From NCBI RefSeq assembly GCF_026914265.1, contig NC_069131.1:11740294-11804293 (forward strand): 64,000 nucleotides of DNA. Direction: 5' to 3'. The position numbers and the translations under genes are program-made. The notes under the pieces are model-generated. The model ran no database searches. It worked only from the letters and a program-made list of their open reading frames with translations, and had not been told where the DNA came from. This document shows, piece after piece, positions 1 to 11,420 of the stretch. This stretch comes from Mya arenaria (lineage: Eukaryota; Mollusca; Bivalvia; Myida; Myidae). How positions within the stretch are numbered: position 1 is the first letter of the stretch; each line of letters begins with the position of its first letter.

Positions 1-1908
1 ATTTAAAACGCTATGTGTAGCTTTGATTTGTGTGCCTATAAGACATGTATATTGTGTATAATTTGAAGCACGGTTAAACAAGAAATGTAACTTCAATATA
101 TATATATATTTGAAGTTTAATTGAAGTTAAGTGCAATGATCTCCCCTCTATGAGGAAAGCAACAAATAGTTTCAGAAAGAAAGGACAAAAAAAACAATTA
201 GCGTAACGCTACGAAACCCTCAAAGTGTCCAACTAGAAGTCATATAAGTTTACATCGAACATAAAGACACAATTCCCAGTTTTATGTTTTATTCAATGAT
301 TACAATTTATATAGTTCGCACGACTTTTAACAGACGCGATCTGGCTAACTCCATCTCTCCCCGAAATCTAACTCAATACATCTGATTCCATCTCAGCTTC
401 TTGATTCAACTGGACTGCTTACACAGAGAAATGTTTCAACTATACACCAAAATTCTTGGGCAAATATGACAGCTTAAGAACCCAATGCCCACACTCACTT
501 GTAATCAATATGACAACTTATTCATAACTGTGCATTTGTACACAATCAGCAGTCAACCACATACGCACAAGTGGACAATAGCATATGAATCAAATATGCT
601 CTACAATAATCAATAAGTGTTCAGTATCAACACATGTATGCCAAATATTAATTAAAAATACGCTAATTATTCCATAAAAGATACGTTTTTTCATTACGTT
701 ACCAATTGTTAACGATAAAGTAATGATAATTTAAAACTCCGTACGCATTTCTGAGTCATTAAGTAAAGAGAATTATTCTTGTTGAGAATACAGCTTAAGC
801 CATTGCTAGAGGCCGTTGACAGGTTTGCTCATAGTATTGCCCACAGCAAGTGTATTTTAACGTACTATTATTGAAACAGTGGAATAAAGACGGTGCGCAC
901 CCCTTCTAAAAGTGTTCAAGTGTATTTTCCATGTCAATATCCGAATAACCATATTATGAAAATGATGCACTTGAATATATTTTTTCAGACTAAAAATGTC
1001 TAAAAAAATTCTATGAAACGACCTGAAGCCGCAATTAATTTATGGAAACCAAGTATTGTTTCGCATTCTTTAAGGGGTGTACATTTTAGTTGCGCTCTCA
1101 AAGCGCACCATTCTCAGTGTGGACATACCAATATCATCATGCAATAACCAAATGTGACGTCACAAACCAAGTGGTACGTCGACACTTACTCTTACGTCAA
1201 ATCCTGAAACCACCGTAGGGCTTTATTATGTAGAGTGTTATATATTCATTTGATGGCATTGAAAAGTCTCCATAAAGCTTAGATTGCTGTTTACATACTT
1301 AAGATTAATGTGAGCTTCCGATGGATGGCTCTTCCGAAAGTGAAATTTAAAAATGCTTATGTAACATCTTATGAAGTCTGAAAATGCCAAACCCGTGAGA
1401 CCTTTACAATTTGTATCTGCGCACTCTTAAGCATCGTAAGATTTACGGCAAGGATATCTTATTGATGCAGGACCAAAAGACCTTTGTGACCTTGTGCCCT
1501 GTTTCAATATAACATATCTTAGTCGTAAACAGTTCTCTGCATAAGGGTACGCGAGGCGAGGACTCCGAGCCTAACAAGCCTCAGTAGCTTATTTCATTAA
1601 GTCATTTGTTTTATTCAATTCTGATTGATGAACAGTGAATTTAGCTTTATTATGCTTCAGGGACTTAAAATGTTCGGGAGGCGTTTATGTAAACGCATAC
1701 AAATTTATCTGAATTGTTAGAGTTTTCATATGTTTTTTTCTTCAAATTCCACATCAACATTTTGTCCGTATGTTCAATACAAAAGAAAAACAAGAAAATA
1801 AAAAGTTTTTGAATTTATTCGAATAGTGTTGGCAGCAGTGATGTTTGCATTCCTAAAATATAAATGGCTGATGCCATTTTTAATATTTTCTTAACAAGTG
1901 TTTTCATA
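1..1908. other. 3' flank of the LDLRA gene, no gene seen
   Basis: AT-rich sequence without a convincing exon on either strand. It holds a short TA run near 98-110. The plus-strand hexamer TTTATT at 1814-1819 reads AATAAA on the minus strand, about 90 bases beyond the stop codon of the LDLRA gene, and is a plausible polyadenylation signal for it. Nothing else stands out. Confidence 0.6.
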
Positions 1909-2057
1909 TTAGCAAAAAGATTCGTCATCTCCATTTGGACAGTCTATTCCTGTACCCTTTCCGCCATCACAAAGCTGATCAAAGCGAACGCAGACATCTG
2001 GGGCTCCTTCTGTTGCTTCACACAAATATTGACCCTCAGTACAACGACACCCTGCAC
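1909..2057 (-). CDS. LDLRA gene terminal exon: LDLRA module 5 and stop
   Basis: 149 bases after a TTGCAG acceptor, phase 1 entry. Encodes a last module whose sixth Cys (NGDDESFC) is followed at once by TAA at 1909-1911, so the protein ends on the domain itself with no membrane anchor or tail. Spacing between the fourth and fifth Cys is lengthened by a GGKGTGI insert. Confidence 0.85.
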
Positions 2058-5000
2058 CTGCAATGAAAAATAAGAAACATGTCAATTTGTGTTATGTTGC
2101 TGCTAAGTATGAGCCGTCTTCACCATCGCACTGATACTTGCTTTACTTACAACTACCTGGACCTACAATGACAAATAAGAAACATAGGTCAATTTGTGTA
2201 CTATTGCTGCTAGATATGAGCCGTCTTCACTATCACACCGATACTTGCTTAACTTGGAACTATCTGTACCTACAATGAAGTATAAGAAACATATGTCGAT
2301 TTGTGTTATATTGCTGCTAGATATGTGCCTTCTCCACCATCGCACTGATACTTGCTTAACTTGCAACTACCAGTACCTACAATGAAGAATCAGAAACATA
2401 TGTCAATTTGTATTATATTGCTGCTAGATATGTGCCTTCTCCACCATCGCAACGATACTTGCTTAACTTGGAACTACCTGTACCATCAGAAAGGAATAAG
2501 AAACATGTTATGTTACTGCTAGATGTGTGCCTTCTCAGCCATCGCACTGATATTTGCTTAACTTGCAACTACCTGTATCTACAATGAAGAATCAGAAACA
2601 TATCTCAATTTGTGTTATGTTGCTGCTTATACGAGCCATCTTCACCATCGCACTGATATTTGCTAAACTTCAAACTACCAGTACATACAATGAAGAATAA
2701 GAAACATATGTCAATTTGTGTACTATTACTGCTAGATATGAGGCGTCTTCACCATCGCACTGATACTTGCTATACTTGCAACTACCAGTACCTACAATAA
2801 AGAATAAAAAACATATGTCAATTTCTGTTATGTTGCTGCTAGATATGTGCCGTATCCACCATTGCACTGATACTTGCTAAACTTGCAACTACATGCACCT
2901 GCAGAAAGGAATACAAAACACATACCTAGCAATTCTATGACATTCGGTCTTAGACTAACTCTCTCTTTGCAAACATATAACAAACGTACATCAGCACAAC
3001 TCATCTTCGCTATGGATGGAATGTTCTGTGTCAATAAAGGTTTTACGTGGTCAATGCCTTTCTTGATTAAATTTATATAAGTCATTATTAATCAACTATT
3101 ACGTATTTGACGAGATACAGAGACTATTGTCGTATCAATACAAGACAATTGAAGACAATATATGCCAGAACTCGCTCTATATCGACCAAACTCGGCCAAT
3201 ATCGACAAAACTCGCCTAATATGAGTTTACTCCGCTTTGATTGGCTACAAAACTCGCCTTATATATGATTTGAGAAATTAGACATTATTAATAACATTAT
3301 AATATTGATCAGAAGCAGTTGCCAAAACAAACTTGTATCGCCTTACCTAGACATACTTGGCGGTTGAATCCACAACCTAATATTGACTCTAGATAATAAA
3401 TCATATATTAAGAGAAATGTTCTGTTTGCCAAATTCTTAAGAAAGTATGTTCCACTTCAATGGACGTACACTTGCGGATCCGGGAGAGGGGCACACCCGG
3501 CCCAAACCCCCAACCTCCCCCCGTTCAAAAAATTCGTCCAAGTTTACTCTTTATCTCAATATGGGAGAAAACAGAGTATTACAGCACTCCTCTTACGTCA
3601 ATACCTTGAACCGCCCCGGCTATATATTATAATTGTATTGGAAAAACACCGAAAACCTTATTTTACGGCCAACAGACAATGAGGAGATCGTTAAACGATA
3701 AGGGGTGGTGTGCTTTACGAAAACAGGAGAGTATTTTGCTCTCAAATGAGTTTGAACAGTATTTATTAAAATAGATGGAAATGTACAAGTATTTTGCATA
3801 ACTAAATGAATACTAAGTCCTACAAGGGGCTATGAAATAAATGATGGTTGGTGATGAAGATGATGAAATAAAAGTATCGATGAAAGTACTCCCTTAAATT
3901 GTTTAGTATAACGGAATCGACTACTGAAAAAACGTCATTATGGCTATAATTAAATCATACGTTGCACATTGTCAAACACAATTGTACTTACGGCATGTCT
4001 CATCTTCATTCATAGGGCAGTCCACATTTTCGTCACAGATCTGTTTGATGTTAATGCATTTCTCCTTTCCCATACATAGGTATTGACGCTCCCCACACTT
4101 ACATTCTGTCGCTGTTAAAGCATATAATTTAAATATGACTAAAAGTATTATTGTTTACTTCATGGCATTTTTGAGGAGCTTTTAAATGTGCATACTGGGC
4201 ATACATGTACAATTACATATCTTGATTAATGGTGATTTGTAGATGGTCTTATAGTGTTTAAAACCAATCTCCTCTTCTTGAGAAATACATTGCTTGTGTT
4301 GTGTGCTGTTGCTTAGCATATTAACGACGATTACACTATTTGTATTGTTTTCTGTAACTTAGCATATTTACGATTAATGAATAAAGTGTGTTCTGTTCTG
4401 CTTTTTTAGAACTGATGAAAATTTGTCATTTTTGCTTTCCCAGCATGCTTTTGTTTTTGTTGCTTTAAATGCTTTTAAATTTTATACTCATAAGATTGTA
4501 TAGTACTGAAGCTTTTCATATAAATAAATGACACGTGCAACCAGGGCAACGCCCACTAGCAACTAGTATGTATGATCTGATATGACATCGAAAGCTCGGC
4601 GCAGAACAGTCGAAGCCCACTTAATTGTATGTGTAGTTGAGACTGCCTTGCGCCAGGGTTTAGTCACTTTTATATCCAAATATAACGTACGGCAATTGTC
4701 CTCGTCGTCCCAAGCCGGACAGTCGTTGTTGCCGTCACAAAGTTGCTTCTTCGATACGCAAGTCTTCTTGTCCTTGCACAAGTAGTGATTTTCGGGACAG
4801 AAGCAGCTGGCAGCTTTATAAAACGAAAATTGTCATTACCATTAACACTGAATTATTTAGGATTTTTAATTTATTATATTCAATTGAAAAGGCTTTTCCC
4901 TGAGCTAATAATTAACGCTCATTAAGATGAGGTTGTTAAACGTAAACGCAAACATCAAGTGTATTTTTGAATAACGTCACGTGACTTTGCTCATTACCAC

Positions 5001-6885
5001 GTGATTTGTATGATGTCAGTTTACATTGTAAAGCAAGGGAAGTAACCGCTGTGTGGAGTTTGTTGAAAATAGTGTGCAAAGGGTGTAAATAAATGTATCG
5101 GAGGCATGTTGAAATATAAATTTACAATATTATTAGTAACTGAAAACGTACGACAATTCTTTTCATCGTCCATGCCGCCACAGTCTGGACTTCCATCACA
5201 CAGCCGGCCGCAATGTTTCCTGTCCAGGCAATTCATCATTCCCATCTTGGCGCACTGGGGAGCTGCAACCAAAATGAATGAAAACATTAACACAACAACA
5301 GCCCGTGTCGCATTCACCTCTCGAATTACATAAAGCAATGATTTAAGGAGAAGAGCAGGCACGACTGAATATTCTTTTCTATGAAAACATTTTCTATATC
5401 AATCTTTTCTTTATTTATGATATTTATAAACTAGATATTTTGCACTTATTTTAACCAAAGCACGTCTGTTCTGTATCAAACGTTAGCGCGCACATGACTA
5501 GGTGAACATCATTGGGAGTATTTCCGAAAACCATTCATTCATAATGTTGCGCGCTTTATTGTGATGGAATACAATTCATTTATTTAGTTCAAATGAAGCA
5601 TATACTCAAATAAACATCAATTTAAGTGTAAGGTTATGAATTCCAATGCAATGTATAGAATATATAGATATTTCACTCGAGGATAGGATTTTGTTTTTCT
5701 TAAACGTACGGTAGTTTCTTTTGTCGGCAGCATTGAAACTGAGTAGCGTATAAACACTCGACCAATAAATCCGTTGAAATAGTTAGATGAAGTTGAACCT
5801 ACGACAGTGCCTTTCGTCGGCTCCGTTACTGCAGTCCATCACCCCATCACATACTTTCAGTTTGTTCAGACACTCGGCTTGGCCAGGTGAGCTCGTCCAG
5901 AAACTACCGCTGCTGGATGGAGTGTATTTGCAGAAGAATTCTCCCACACAGGCATTCACTTCTGAAAAAGATATACATGTAATGCACAAGTTAATTGTAA
6001 CCACGCCCCTCCCCCCCCCCCCAGGTCCGGGGGTATACCGGGAATAGCCAGGAAATAGGCCGTGTTTTTACCTTTCAGGTGGCCCCTCAGTGCCGGTGAA
6101 TGCGTTGGTTTTGTCTTCTCTTTAAATATAGCGGGGAATGGGCCTTACCTAGGGTGGGGTGCGGGGGCATTTAGCGGGGATTTGGGGGTGGGGGTGCGTG
6201 GTTACAATTGACTGGTGCATAAGTATACATCATTTTTATCAAGTTAAACTATAACGAACAATCTGTTTTACATCCTTGAGATTATAATGTCATTCATCAA
6301 AGACTTATTTATGTTTGCAAAAAAAAAACAATCAAAGCTTACTTGTCAAACAGCTGATAGCACGACCAGAATACGTGTAAGGAATAGTAAATTGTTTGGT
6401 GGTAAACCATAAGCAATTTTTGTCGATTGAAGGGCGTTATTTAAGGCTTCGTTTTCATCGGCATGTTTTTGTGACAATTTAAACTGTATGTTTAGATCCG
6501 TTGTTCGTGTAAACGCCCCACTTTGATACGCAATACTTGTAGTTATCGCTGATTGTGTAAGTCGGTCTTCGTTGCTATGTTGTGAAGTCAACTGACCAGT
6601 TACATGTGGTATACCTGGTTCTGAATTTATTTTTTATGTGTATTTGGGTGGAACAAAGACACGATCATTTAATTCCCCTAAAACCAAAACAAGAAAAAGT
6701 TGTATAAAAATGTTTTTACAATAACTTTAGTACAACATTTACAGTGGTTGTTTTTATAAGAATACAATTAAATACTTACTGTTGTGGAAATGTGGAAAGT
6801 TGTAATATCCCGGAAACATGCCAGGGTAACGGCCCAGACAAACATTCACCACTATCGCAAAAACGAGAACTGTCACAAAACCCAT
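1909..6885 (-). CDS. Secreted multi-domain LDL-receptor class A (LDLRA) protein gene
   Basis: Proposed coding exons in transcript order: 6885-6780, 6620-6343, 5961-5803, 5262-5152, 4813-4691, 4111-3992, 2057-1909. Exon 1 encodes a signal peptide and every later internal exon starts in phase 1. Five exons each encode one LDLRA module (about 40 residues, six Cys, a Ca-binding DG..DC...DE pattern). The seven exons total 1,046 bases, one short of an exact frame; the missing base lies in exon 2. With that base the protein would be about 348 residues. Family knowledge: LDLRA modules bind ligands in a Ca-dependent way in receptors, proteases and secreted scaffolds. No transmembrane segment or protease domain is seen, so the product is inferred to be secreted. 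The partner is unknown. Additional exons in the long introns cannot be excluded. Phase 1-1 modules are the usual sign of exon shuffling. Confidence 0.82.
2090..2910 (-). repeat. Tandem repeat (~107 bp x 8) resembling an LDLRA exon start
   Basis: Eight units with anchors near 2131, 2240, 2346, 2452, 2546, 2654, 2762 and 2869, spacing mostly 106-109 bases. On the minus strand each unit carries an acceptor-like CAG or TAG and a short frame resembling the first half of an LDLRA exon (best unit: ACSCKFSKYQCNGG then GTYLAA). None has a full six-Cys module or an obvious donor. Several units have lost Cys codons. They lie inside the last intron of the LDLRA gene. I infer repeated duplication of an intron/exon junction. 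Confidence 0.75.
2911..3991. other. Intron of the LDLRA gene
   Basis: Mostly AT-rich. On the minus strand 3376-3347 is a possible 30-base phase 1-1 mini-exon, and a Cys-containing open stretch lies near 3016-2930. A GC-rich patch at 3475-3535 (CGGATCCGGGAGAGGGGC...) looks like the end of a dispersed repeat. No clear gene. Confidence 0.4.
3992..4111 (-). CDS. LDLRA gene exon 6: LDLRA module 4
   Basis: 120 bases, phase 1-1, acceptor TTAACAG, donor GTAAGT. Encodes a module ending CDENVDCPMNEDETC. The usual Asp-Gly pair after the fourth Cys is Asp-Glu here, otherwise standard. Confidence 0.85.
4691..4813 (-). CDS. LDLRA gene exon 5: LDLRA module 3
   Basis: 123 bases, phase 1-1. Encodes a module ending CDGNNDCPAWDDEDNC. 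Two AG acceptors lie seven bases apart (before 4813 and before 4806). Only the upstream one keeps the frame from the preceding TGY-C donor. Confidence 0.85.
5152..5262 (-). CDS. LDLRA gene exon 4: LDLRA module 2
   Basis: 111 bases, phase 1-1, donor GTACGT. Encodes a compact module ending CDGSPDCGGMDDEKNC. The exon starts right at the first Cys after a Pro-Gln pair. The Ca-binding acidic residues are kept. Confidence 0.85.
5803..5961 (-). CDS. LDLRA gene exon 3: LDLRA module 1
   Basis: 159 bases, phase 1-1, acceptor CTTTTTCAG, donor GTAGGT. Encodes an LDLRA module with an unusually long, Ser/Gly-rich loop between the second and third Cys. It ends with the canonical CDGVMDCSNGADERHC, so the Ca-cage acidic residues are present. 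Confidence 0.85.
5982..6220. mobile_element. Inverted-repeat element, family 1, copy A
   Basis: About 240 bases with imperfect terminal inverted repeats: ATGCAC.AGTTAATTGTAACC at the left and GGTTACAATTGACTGGTGCA at the right. The inside is GC-rich with runs of C and G, in contrast to the AT-rich surroundings. It sits in intron 2 of the LDLRA gene. Related copies lie near 20.2 and 61.6 kb. No coding capacity, so a non-autonomous DNA element (MITE) is the best reading. Confidence 0.75.
6343..6620 (-). CDS. LDLRA gene exon 2: unfamiliar N-terminal region, possible frameshift
   Basis: The exon follows an ATTCAG acceptor and ends at GTAAGC (6342-6337). It opens in the frame set by exon 1 and encodes a polar stretch with no recognised domain. 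In that frame it reaches TGA four bases before the donor. Reading one base out, the last part gives a protein-like end (IPYTYSGRAISCLT) that leaves phase 1, as the next exon requires. The change fits one missing A in the AAAAA run just before TTGCTTATGG. It could be a sequencing or assembly error, a real null allele, or a sign that a different donor is used. Confidence 0.5.
6780..6885 (-). CDS. LDLRA gene exon 1: signal peptide
   Basis: ATG at 6885. The first 18 residues (MGFVTVLVFAIVVNVCLG) form a classic signal peptide with a small-residue cleavage end. A Tyr/Pro/Phe/His/Gly-rich stretch follows. The exon is 106 bases (35 codons plus one base) and ends at a strong GTAAGT donor (6779-6774), leaving phase 1, which fits the phase of all later exons. 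Confidence 0.75.
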
Positions 6886-6940
6886 CTGAAAAAGCAGATC
6901 ATGATCATGACATCACCCCCACCGATACCACCACTACCAC

Positions 6941-7014
<74 letters not shown>

Positions 7015-7015
7015 C
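6941..7015. repeat. (CAT)n microsatellite
   Basis: Nearly pure CAT repeat of about 24 units. It continues as degenerate CAT/CAC/CAG triplets to about 7095. The long Ser or Met runs it would encode are artefacts. Confidence 0.95.
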
Positions 7016-7578
7016 CACCACGACCATCATAATCATCAGCAGCATCAGCAGCAACAACATCAAACGCACCATCTGCATCATCATCATTATCAGATAATTA
7101 ACAAAATTGTACTCCCATTGCGTTATTTCTAGACTTTCATCGTCGGATAACCAAAACTAAATTTTCCTTTTGATGATCGTTTAAATCTTTAATCATTTAG
7201 AATATTTTGATAACATGTTAGTTTTATTCTTTTAATTTCCATTAGTGTACACTATGTTGCGTTTATCGTTTGAGTTTGTTTCTTGTCACAGAGAAACATT
7301 TCAGTTTAAGAATTATCACTATAAGAAACAGTGTCCTTAATCTCTGTTGAATCTCTAAACCTCATAAAGTTGAAAAAAATAAATAATAATAAACTAATTG
7401 ATATATTATTACATTCCAGATACCTTGCATCGAATGGCAAAGACTGTTGATGGGATAGCCCTATATATTTTATGTTGACACCAATACTAGGCAAACATTC
7501 ATAAGTATTCATCATATAACGACGATAAATGAAAGAATGACATTAAAAGTTACAAATAAACTTGTTACTTCTCCTAGT

Positions 7579-8487
7579 GGAATGAGGCGTTAAATCAATC
7601 GTTGAAAACGTCTATAACTCTCAACATGATAGCAACAAAGGCAATCGTAATGTGGCGTTAAATCAATCATTGAAAACGTCTACAACTCTGAACATGATAG
7701 CAACAAAGGCAATCGTAACGTGGCGTTAAATCAATCATTGATCACGTCTACAACTCTCAACATGATAGCAACAAAGGCAATCGTAACGTGGCGTTAAATC
7801 AATCATTGAACACGTCTACAACTCTCAACATGATAGCAACAAAGGCAATCGTAATGTGGCGTTAAATCAATCATTGAACACGTCTACAACTCTCAACATG
7901 ATAGCAACAAAGGCTATCGTAATGTGGCGTTAAATCAATCATTGAAAACGTCTACAACTCTCAACATGATAGCAACAAAGGCAATCGTAACGTGGCGTTA
8001 AATCAATCATTGAACACGTCTACAACTCTCAACATGATAGCAACAAAGGCAATCGTAATGTTGCGTTAAATCAATCATTGAAAACGTCTACAACTCTCAA
8101 CATGATAGCAACAAAGGCTATCGTAATGTGGCGTTAAATCAATCATTGAAAACGTCTACAACTCTCAACATGATAGCAACAAAGGCTATCGTAATGTGGC
8201 GTTAAATCAATCATTGAACACGTCTACAACTCTCAACATGATAGCAACAAAGGCTATCGTAATGTGGCGTTAAATCAATCATTGAACACGTCTACAACTC
8301 TCAACATGATAGCAACAAAGGCTATCGTAATGTGGCGTTAAATCAATCATTGAACACGTCTACAACTCTCAACATGATAGCAACAAAGGCTATCGTAATG
8401 TGGCGTTAAATCAATCATTGAAAACGTCTACAACTCTCAACATGATAGCAACAAAGGCTATCGTAATGTGGCGTTAAATCAATCATT
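7579..8487. repeat. 68-bp tandem satellite, about 13 copies
   Basis: Unit of 68 bases containing GGCGTTAAATCAATCATTGA and TCAACATGATAGCAACAAAG. Spacing is an exact 68 where checked (7586 to 7654). Units differ at a few sites: GGCAATCG early versus GGCTATCG late, and GAAAACG versus GAACACG. The A-type predominates on the left and the T-type on the right, as expected from local homogenisation. No frame runs through it. Confidence 0.95.
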
Positions 8488-8489
8488 GA

Positions 8490-10217
8490 AACGATGAGAA
8501 GACCAAAGAAAATGCTTACAGGGCTTTTTCTGCCCATTTTGGGAAAAAGACCCTAGACTTCTTGGGAAATTTTGCGTCGTGAACATGCGGAAATTGGGAA
8601 ATTTTACAGTGAAAAGAAAAAGCTGTCTTGTCTCATGTGAATTAGGAAATGATTTAATATTAGTTTATTTTCCTTTTAAAAGACCCAAAATGGCTGAAGT
8701 ATCAATCCTTGGGGTGTAAATATCTATTGCAATAAATCATGACAGATAATATTTCATATCTCTGAATGTGATGAAAATCAATGATTTCTGAGTTCAATTA
8801 CCAAAAAAAATCACATCACATAATTTATAAGGATGTTGAAAATATAAGATAAGATAAGAAAATTGTTTATTATAGTGACATGTGTAATGGACAATATACA
8901 TAATATCATGCAATATAGACAAAATATTTTACACGAGGCCCAGTAAGTCACCTTACAACATAAATGGTAATAATTATAGCAAGGTCAATTAATATACATT
9001 ATTACAAAACAGTAATGGCAGATAGTACAAATTAAATAAACATGGTAATACATGTTGTTAGCGAGAAATATGAAAATATGTTGGTTTTAAGAATACATTC
9101 GTATTAACATTTTTATCAAACTTTTATTAAACTAAATATGGAATAAAAACACACAATACATGAACACTTTTAATATCATTTTTTCTTGAAATAACCTAAG
9201 TTAACTTGTCTCCCAATTATTAATTTAGTAGCTCTTATGTCAGCATACATTAATAGAATGTTGAATTTACTCAGTCGCTCAAAATTTCTGAAGAATTCGA
9301 TTTGTTGTACTTTTTTACCGATGAAATGTAATATTCAAAGGTATATTTTTTTATTTTCTATTTAAATTGTGCAATTAAATTTTAAAAAATACATTTTCTT
9401 AGAATCCAAACAATAACAAGTAACATTAACAAAGATATCATAGGAGGCATTATGATTTCACTTCACGCAGCAAAAATAAAAACAGGAACAATATTTTAAG
9501 AAATTGTTACAATCCTGACATATGTAGATTACAACCATTAAATAGATTTCACTTAAAATTTCTCAGTATAAATCAAAAGACATGCAATTACAAAGTAATT
9601 GATAGCCAGTGAAACATTATGAAACAAATTTAGCATTGACACATATTTTACATAATCTGAGAAAGGTTTTTCCAAACAATAAAAAAGTGTTACTGTTACT
9701 TAATTCTTGCTCAACTTGTAAAAAATTGCAAAACTCAATTGAAATAACAGTAGAGCACTACAACAGTAACACTTTTATTTCATTTAACTAATGGTATTCA
9801 GTGTAAGTAACTAAATACAACTGTTCCGAATTCTTACACTCCTGACAAAATATTTCAAGTTCAAGTTACTATGACATTGTATCAAACTTCTATTTTAACC
9901 CAAAACTGAGACATAAGTGCTGGCAGTGAAAGTTTTCTTAGTATATTATGCGTGGAATGGCCATGATATATCATCTGCATTTGATCAGGTGTACAACCCA
10001 TTGAAGGTAGCTCACTGCATTAATCTAATCTAAATATCTGAGCCATCCACTTTTAAGACATGTTCATTAGAAAGTCATATTTCACAACATGTTCATAAAA
10101 TATCTGTCCTATCATATATGATGATTAATATACCCGGTAATAATATAAATTTATTGCTGTATATCTACTGTTGAATATTTATTTTACCTTTGCTACTTTA
10201 AGTCAGACTTACACTAA
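8490..10217. other. AT-rich stretch, no gene seen
   Basis: No exon-like block found. Two occurrences of a recurring motif, GTTACA.TCCTGAC or a close variant, lie at 9505 and 9834. Confidence 0.5.
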
Positions 10218-10515
10218 TACAGTGGCACTGACGTGACATTCGCAACACTTTATATATATTGTGGCCACAACTTAGTCAATTGTGTCACCAACTTTGTAAC
10301 TTGAGGCCACAACTTAGTAACTTAATTGAGGCCGCAACTTATTAAAATGTGGCAACAATTTAGTTACTTGTGACCACAACTAAGTAACTACTATTAATTA
10401 CTCTGTTGTGGCCACGATTTAATAAGTCATGGCCACAAGTTACTAAGTTGTGCCCTCAAGTTACTAAATTGTGGCCACAATACAAATAAATTGATGTCAC
10501 CTCTGTGTCACTGTA
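10218..10515. mobile_element. Foldback-like element with internal GTGGCCACAA repeats
   Basis: Terminal inverted repeats TACAGTGRCAC..A.GTGACAT at 10218-10240 and, inverted, at 10493-10515. The inside is almost wholly built of variants of TTGTGGCCACAACTTAGTAA in both orientations, about ten in all. The whole could fold into a long imperfect hairpin. No coding capacity. Confidence 0.75.
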
Positions 10516-10599
10516 GAGACCTCTTCTTTCTGCATACTGTTAAATAATCAGTCACAAAATGATCCAGTACAAATTGAAAGTAATGGCTCATACAGATAA

Positions 10600-11420
10600 T
10601 GAATATAGTCAACACCCCAATTCTCACAGTCCCAGGTATAGTGTCAAAAGGACATTATCATTCTGATATGTCAGACAGCTCTCTGTAGTTTGTAAATTTG
10701 CCTTGGCTGCCTTTTTTGACATATTTATCTGCTGTTCTAGACTTCAACTTGGCAAATGGCGTATAGGTACTGGTACATGATTTCCCTTTACATGTATGGT
10801 GTCTTTTTTGTTGGGCATGATTCTTGAATTGCTTTCAATGTGTACAGCTTATCTTCCCAAGCTGCTGGTTTTGACAGTGTACTTTTCAATTGAGTATCTT
10901 TCCTCTTCTTGTATCTATTTAGACATGACATTCTTCTGGCCTGATCAACTATTTTTCTTGTTTGCAGATGCCCACTTACTTTTGACATTTTTGTTCTCAT
11001 ACTTTTGGACGGCTGACTTTGCTTACTTCAAGTGTTTCCTCCACAACTTCATGGTCATCTTTGTCAACCAACTTTGATCGTCTGTCTTGTCTATCGTCTA
11101 TTGTCTTGGCCCAAGCTCTGGGGTTTTCTAAAAGATTCTTCATGACTCGGCAATTTTCTGATTTTTGCTTGCTTCTTGTGTTTCCTGTTTTTTCTTATTT
11201 TTTTTCATTTTTTAAAACTTTACATTGCCATTTTTAAGATTTTCTCTGTATTTCCTAATTCTTTCCTCTGATGTACTTTTAATGACTTTCTTCCTCGTTT
11301 TTAAACTTTTTATGTTTCTTAGTGCCATTTTGAAACCTGGAAGGCTTACAATTAATTTGTCCCTATTTCCTATGATATTTCTTCTGTAAAAAATAGTATT
11401 CACACTCATAACCAATATTT
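10600..11420 (-). pseudogene. Degenerate Lys/Arg-rich coding region, unrecognised
   Basis: Two open stretches (11415-11212 and 11000-10788), with decayed sequence between, read as a basic, charged protein on the minus strand, for example SEERIRKYRENLKNGNVKF. Stops and frame changes separate the parts. The style is common in proteins of invertebrate transposons, but no domain can be named. It could also be AT-rich noise on part of its length. Confidence 0.35.

Noticed and set aside
6744..7097. Poly-Ile/Ser/Met open frames on both strands
   Set aside because: They come from the CAT microsatellite. The real coding signal here is the signal-peptide exon at 6780-6885 on the minus strand.
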